From assembly GCA_023391835.1 (NCBI GenBank), contig JAEWAE010000057.1:3892-67891 (forward strand): a stretch of DNA of 64,000 bases. Direction: 5' to 3'. Source of the DNA: Bacillota bacterium. GTDB lineage: Bacteria; Bacillota; Clostridia; Oscillospirales; Ethanoligenentaceae. Shown here one piece after another: positions 61,028 to 64,000 of this stretch. Each line of letters opens with the position of its first letter. Position 1 is the first letter of the stretch. Both the position numbers and the translations under genes were made by a program. Under the pieces are notes generated by a model. It saw only the letters and a program-made list of their open reading frames with translations, was not told the origin of the DNA and ran no database searches.

Positions 61028-61196
61028 CCTTATCGGGTGCGCGGGCCGGATTTTCCACGCGCCGCCATGTAGCCCGCGGCCGCACATGGTCGAATTTTGT
61101 CGATATTGTGAATATTTCGTCATAAATAAAATTTAAGTATCAAAAGTTCAATGGATATTCCATACAACATTTATAATTAATTCACACTGTAATATA

Positions 61197-61225
61197 TGGA
61201 AACAAGCTATCGTTCGTGCTATAAT
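61197..61225 (+). promoter_or_regulatory. ppdK promoter
   Basis: -35 TGGAAA (4/6), 17-base spacer, -10 TATAAT; about 60-nt leader, with an AT-rich upstream stretch that could serve as an UP element. Confidence 0.65.
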
Positions 61226-61291
61226 GCAAGAGAGCTGTGAATGCATGCGCAGCTACGTCGGAGCTAGAAAAGAATCGGGAGGTTGTTATCA

Positions 61292-63937
<2,646 letters not shown>

Positions 63938-63949
63938 TCATTTCGCGGT

Positions 63950-63977
63950 CGTACTGTGATACGGCCGTACTGTGATA
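63950..63977. repeat. Tandem 16-bp repeat downstream of ppdK
   Basis: CGTACTGTGATA occurs twice with a 16-base period just after the ppdK stop. No terminator hairpin is complete before the window ends at 64000. Confidence 0.8.
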
Positions 63978-64000
63978 AAGAAGGTGGCGCTCCCAAAGGG

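Larger units (their letters stand above)
60789..61291. other. Intergenic region between glmU and ppdK
   Basis: 503 bases holding the glmU promoter and its roughly 200-nt leader, and the ppdK promoter. In the glmU leader (minus strand) TCCGATC pairs with GGTCGGA, enclosing GGCA/TGCC and CCCGC/GGCGGG helices. I do not recognise a known riboswitch. The part next to ppdK is strongly AT-rich. Confidence 0.55.

Overview
The window looks like the chromosome of a GC-rich, spore-forming member of the Clostridia, probably an Oscillospirales-like gut or anaerobic lineage. The genus-level call is a guess. The evidence is a complete spoIIAA-spoIIAB-sigF operon, a V/A-type ATP synthase operon, a T-box riboswitch, pyruvate phosphate dikinase, acetate kinase, the ACT/UPF0210 gene pair, purine-rich Shine-Dalgarno sites and sigma-A-type promoters throughout. 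I see no phage, insertion sequence, CRISPR array, rRNA or tRNA. The region is mostly housekeeping, with a few accessory islands.

Layout. 1-5.2 kb: a minus-strand sugar module (LacI regulator, two sugar-phosphate-isomerase-like TIM barrels, two Gfo/Idh/MocA oxidoreductases, a ThuA protein) behind one promoter with a perfect operator-like palindrome; the last gene runs off the left edge. 5.3-7.5 kb: an AMP-forming acyl-CoA synthetase under a complete T-box leader whose specifier reads best as GUC (valine). 7.6-10.1 kb: a PHP hydrolase and the spoIIA operon. 10.2-14.5 kb: folC and valS. 14.6-17.4 kb: an EF-G-like GTPase and a small zinc-ribbon membrane protein. 17.4-21.7 kb: der-plsY-gpsA and DUF177-rpmF, the latter behind an attenuator-like hairpin. 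21.8-25.7 kb: a small P-loop protein, pgi, dacA and an HPr-like protein without the active-site histidine. 25.8-31 kb: mtaB and a single-chain purL. 31-37 kb: a secreted DUF3298-like protein, an SPFH plus ribbon-helix-helix pair, a MATE exporter, a processive family 2 glycosyltransferase and a HisJ-like PHP phosphatase. 37.4-39.2 kb: ACT and UPF0210 genes. 39.2-48.35 kb: a nine-gene V/A-ATPase operon. 48.5-54.1 kb: DUF378, ackA, tmcAL, a mutarotase-like protein, DUF188 and an FAH-family enzyme. 54.1-61 kb: glmU-prs-pth-mfd. 61.2-63.9 kb: ppdK.

How it fits together. Energy genes (V-ATPase, PPDK, AckA, PGI) suit a fermentative anaerobe that conserves energy as ATP, pyrophosphate and an ion gradient. 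Translation genes (valS, der, rpmF, mtaB, tmcAL, pth) and envelope genes (dacA, plsY, glmU, GT2) are interleaved.

The most interesting signals are regulatory: (i) a valine-type T-box on an acyl-CoA synthetase rather than on a classical amino-acid gene, while valS itself has a structured leader with no T-box; (ii) operator-like TATGATAT inverted repeats upstream of the SPFH/RHH pair and again on the -10 box of the V-ATPase promoter; (iii) two hairpins sharing one 11-nt motif that bracket the ATPase A and B genes; (iv) leader hairpins before DUF177-rpmF, glmU and the GT2 gene. All function calls come from reading motifs and gene context; no database search was run.
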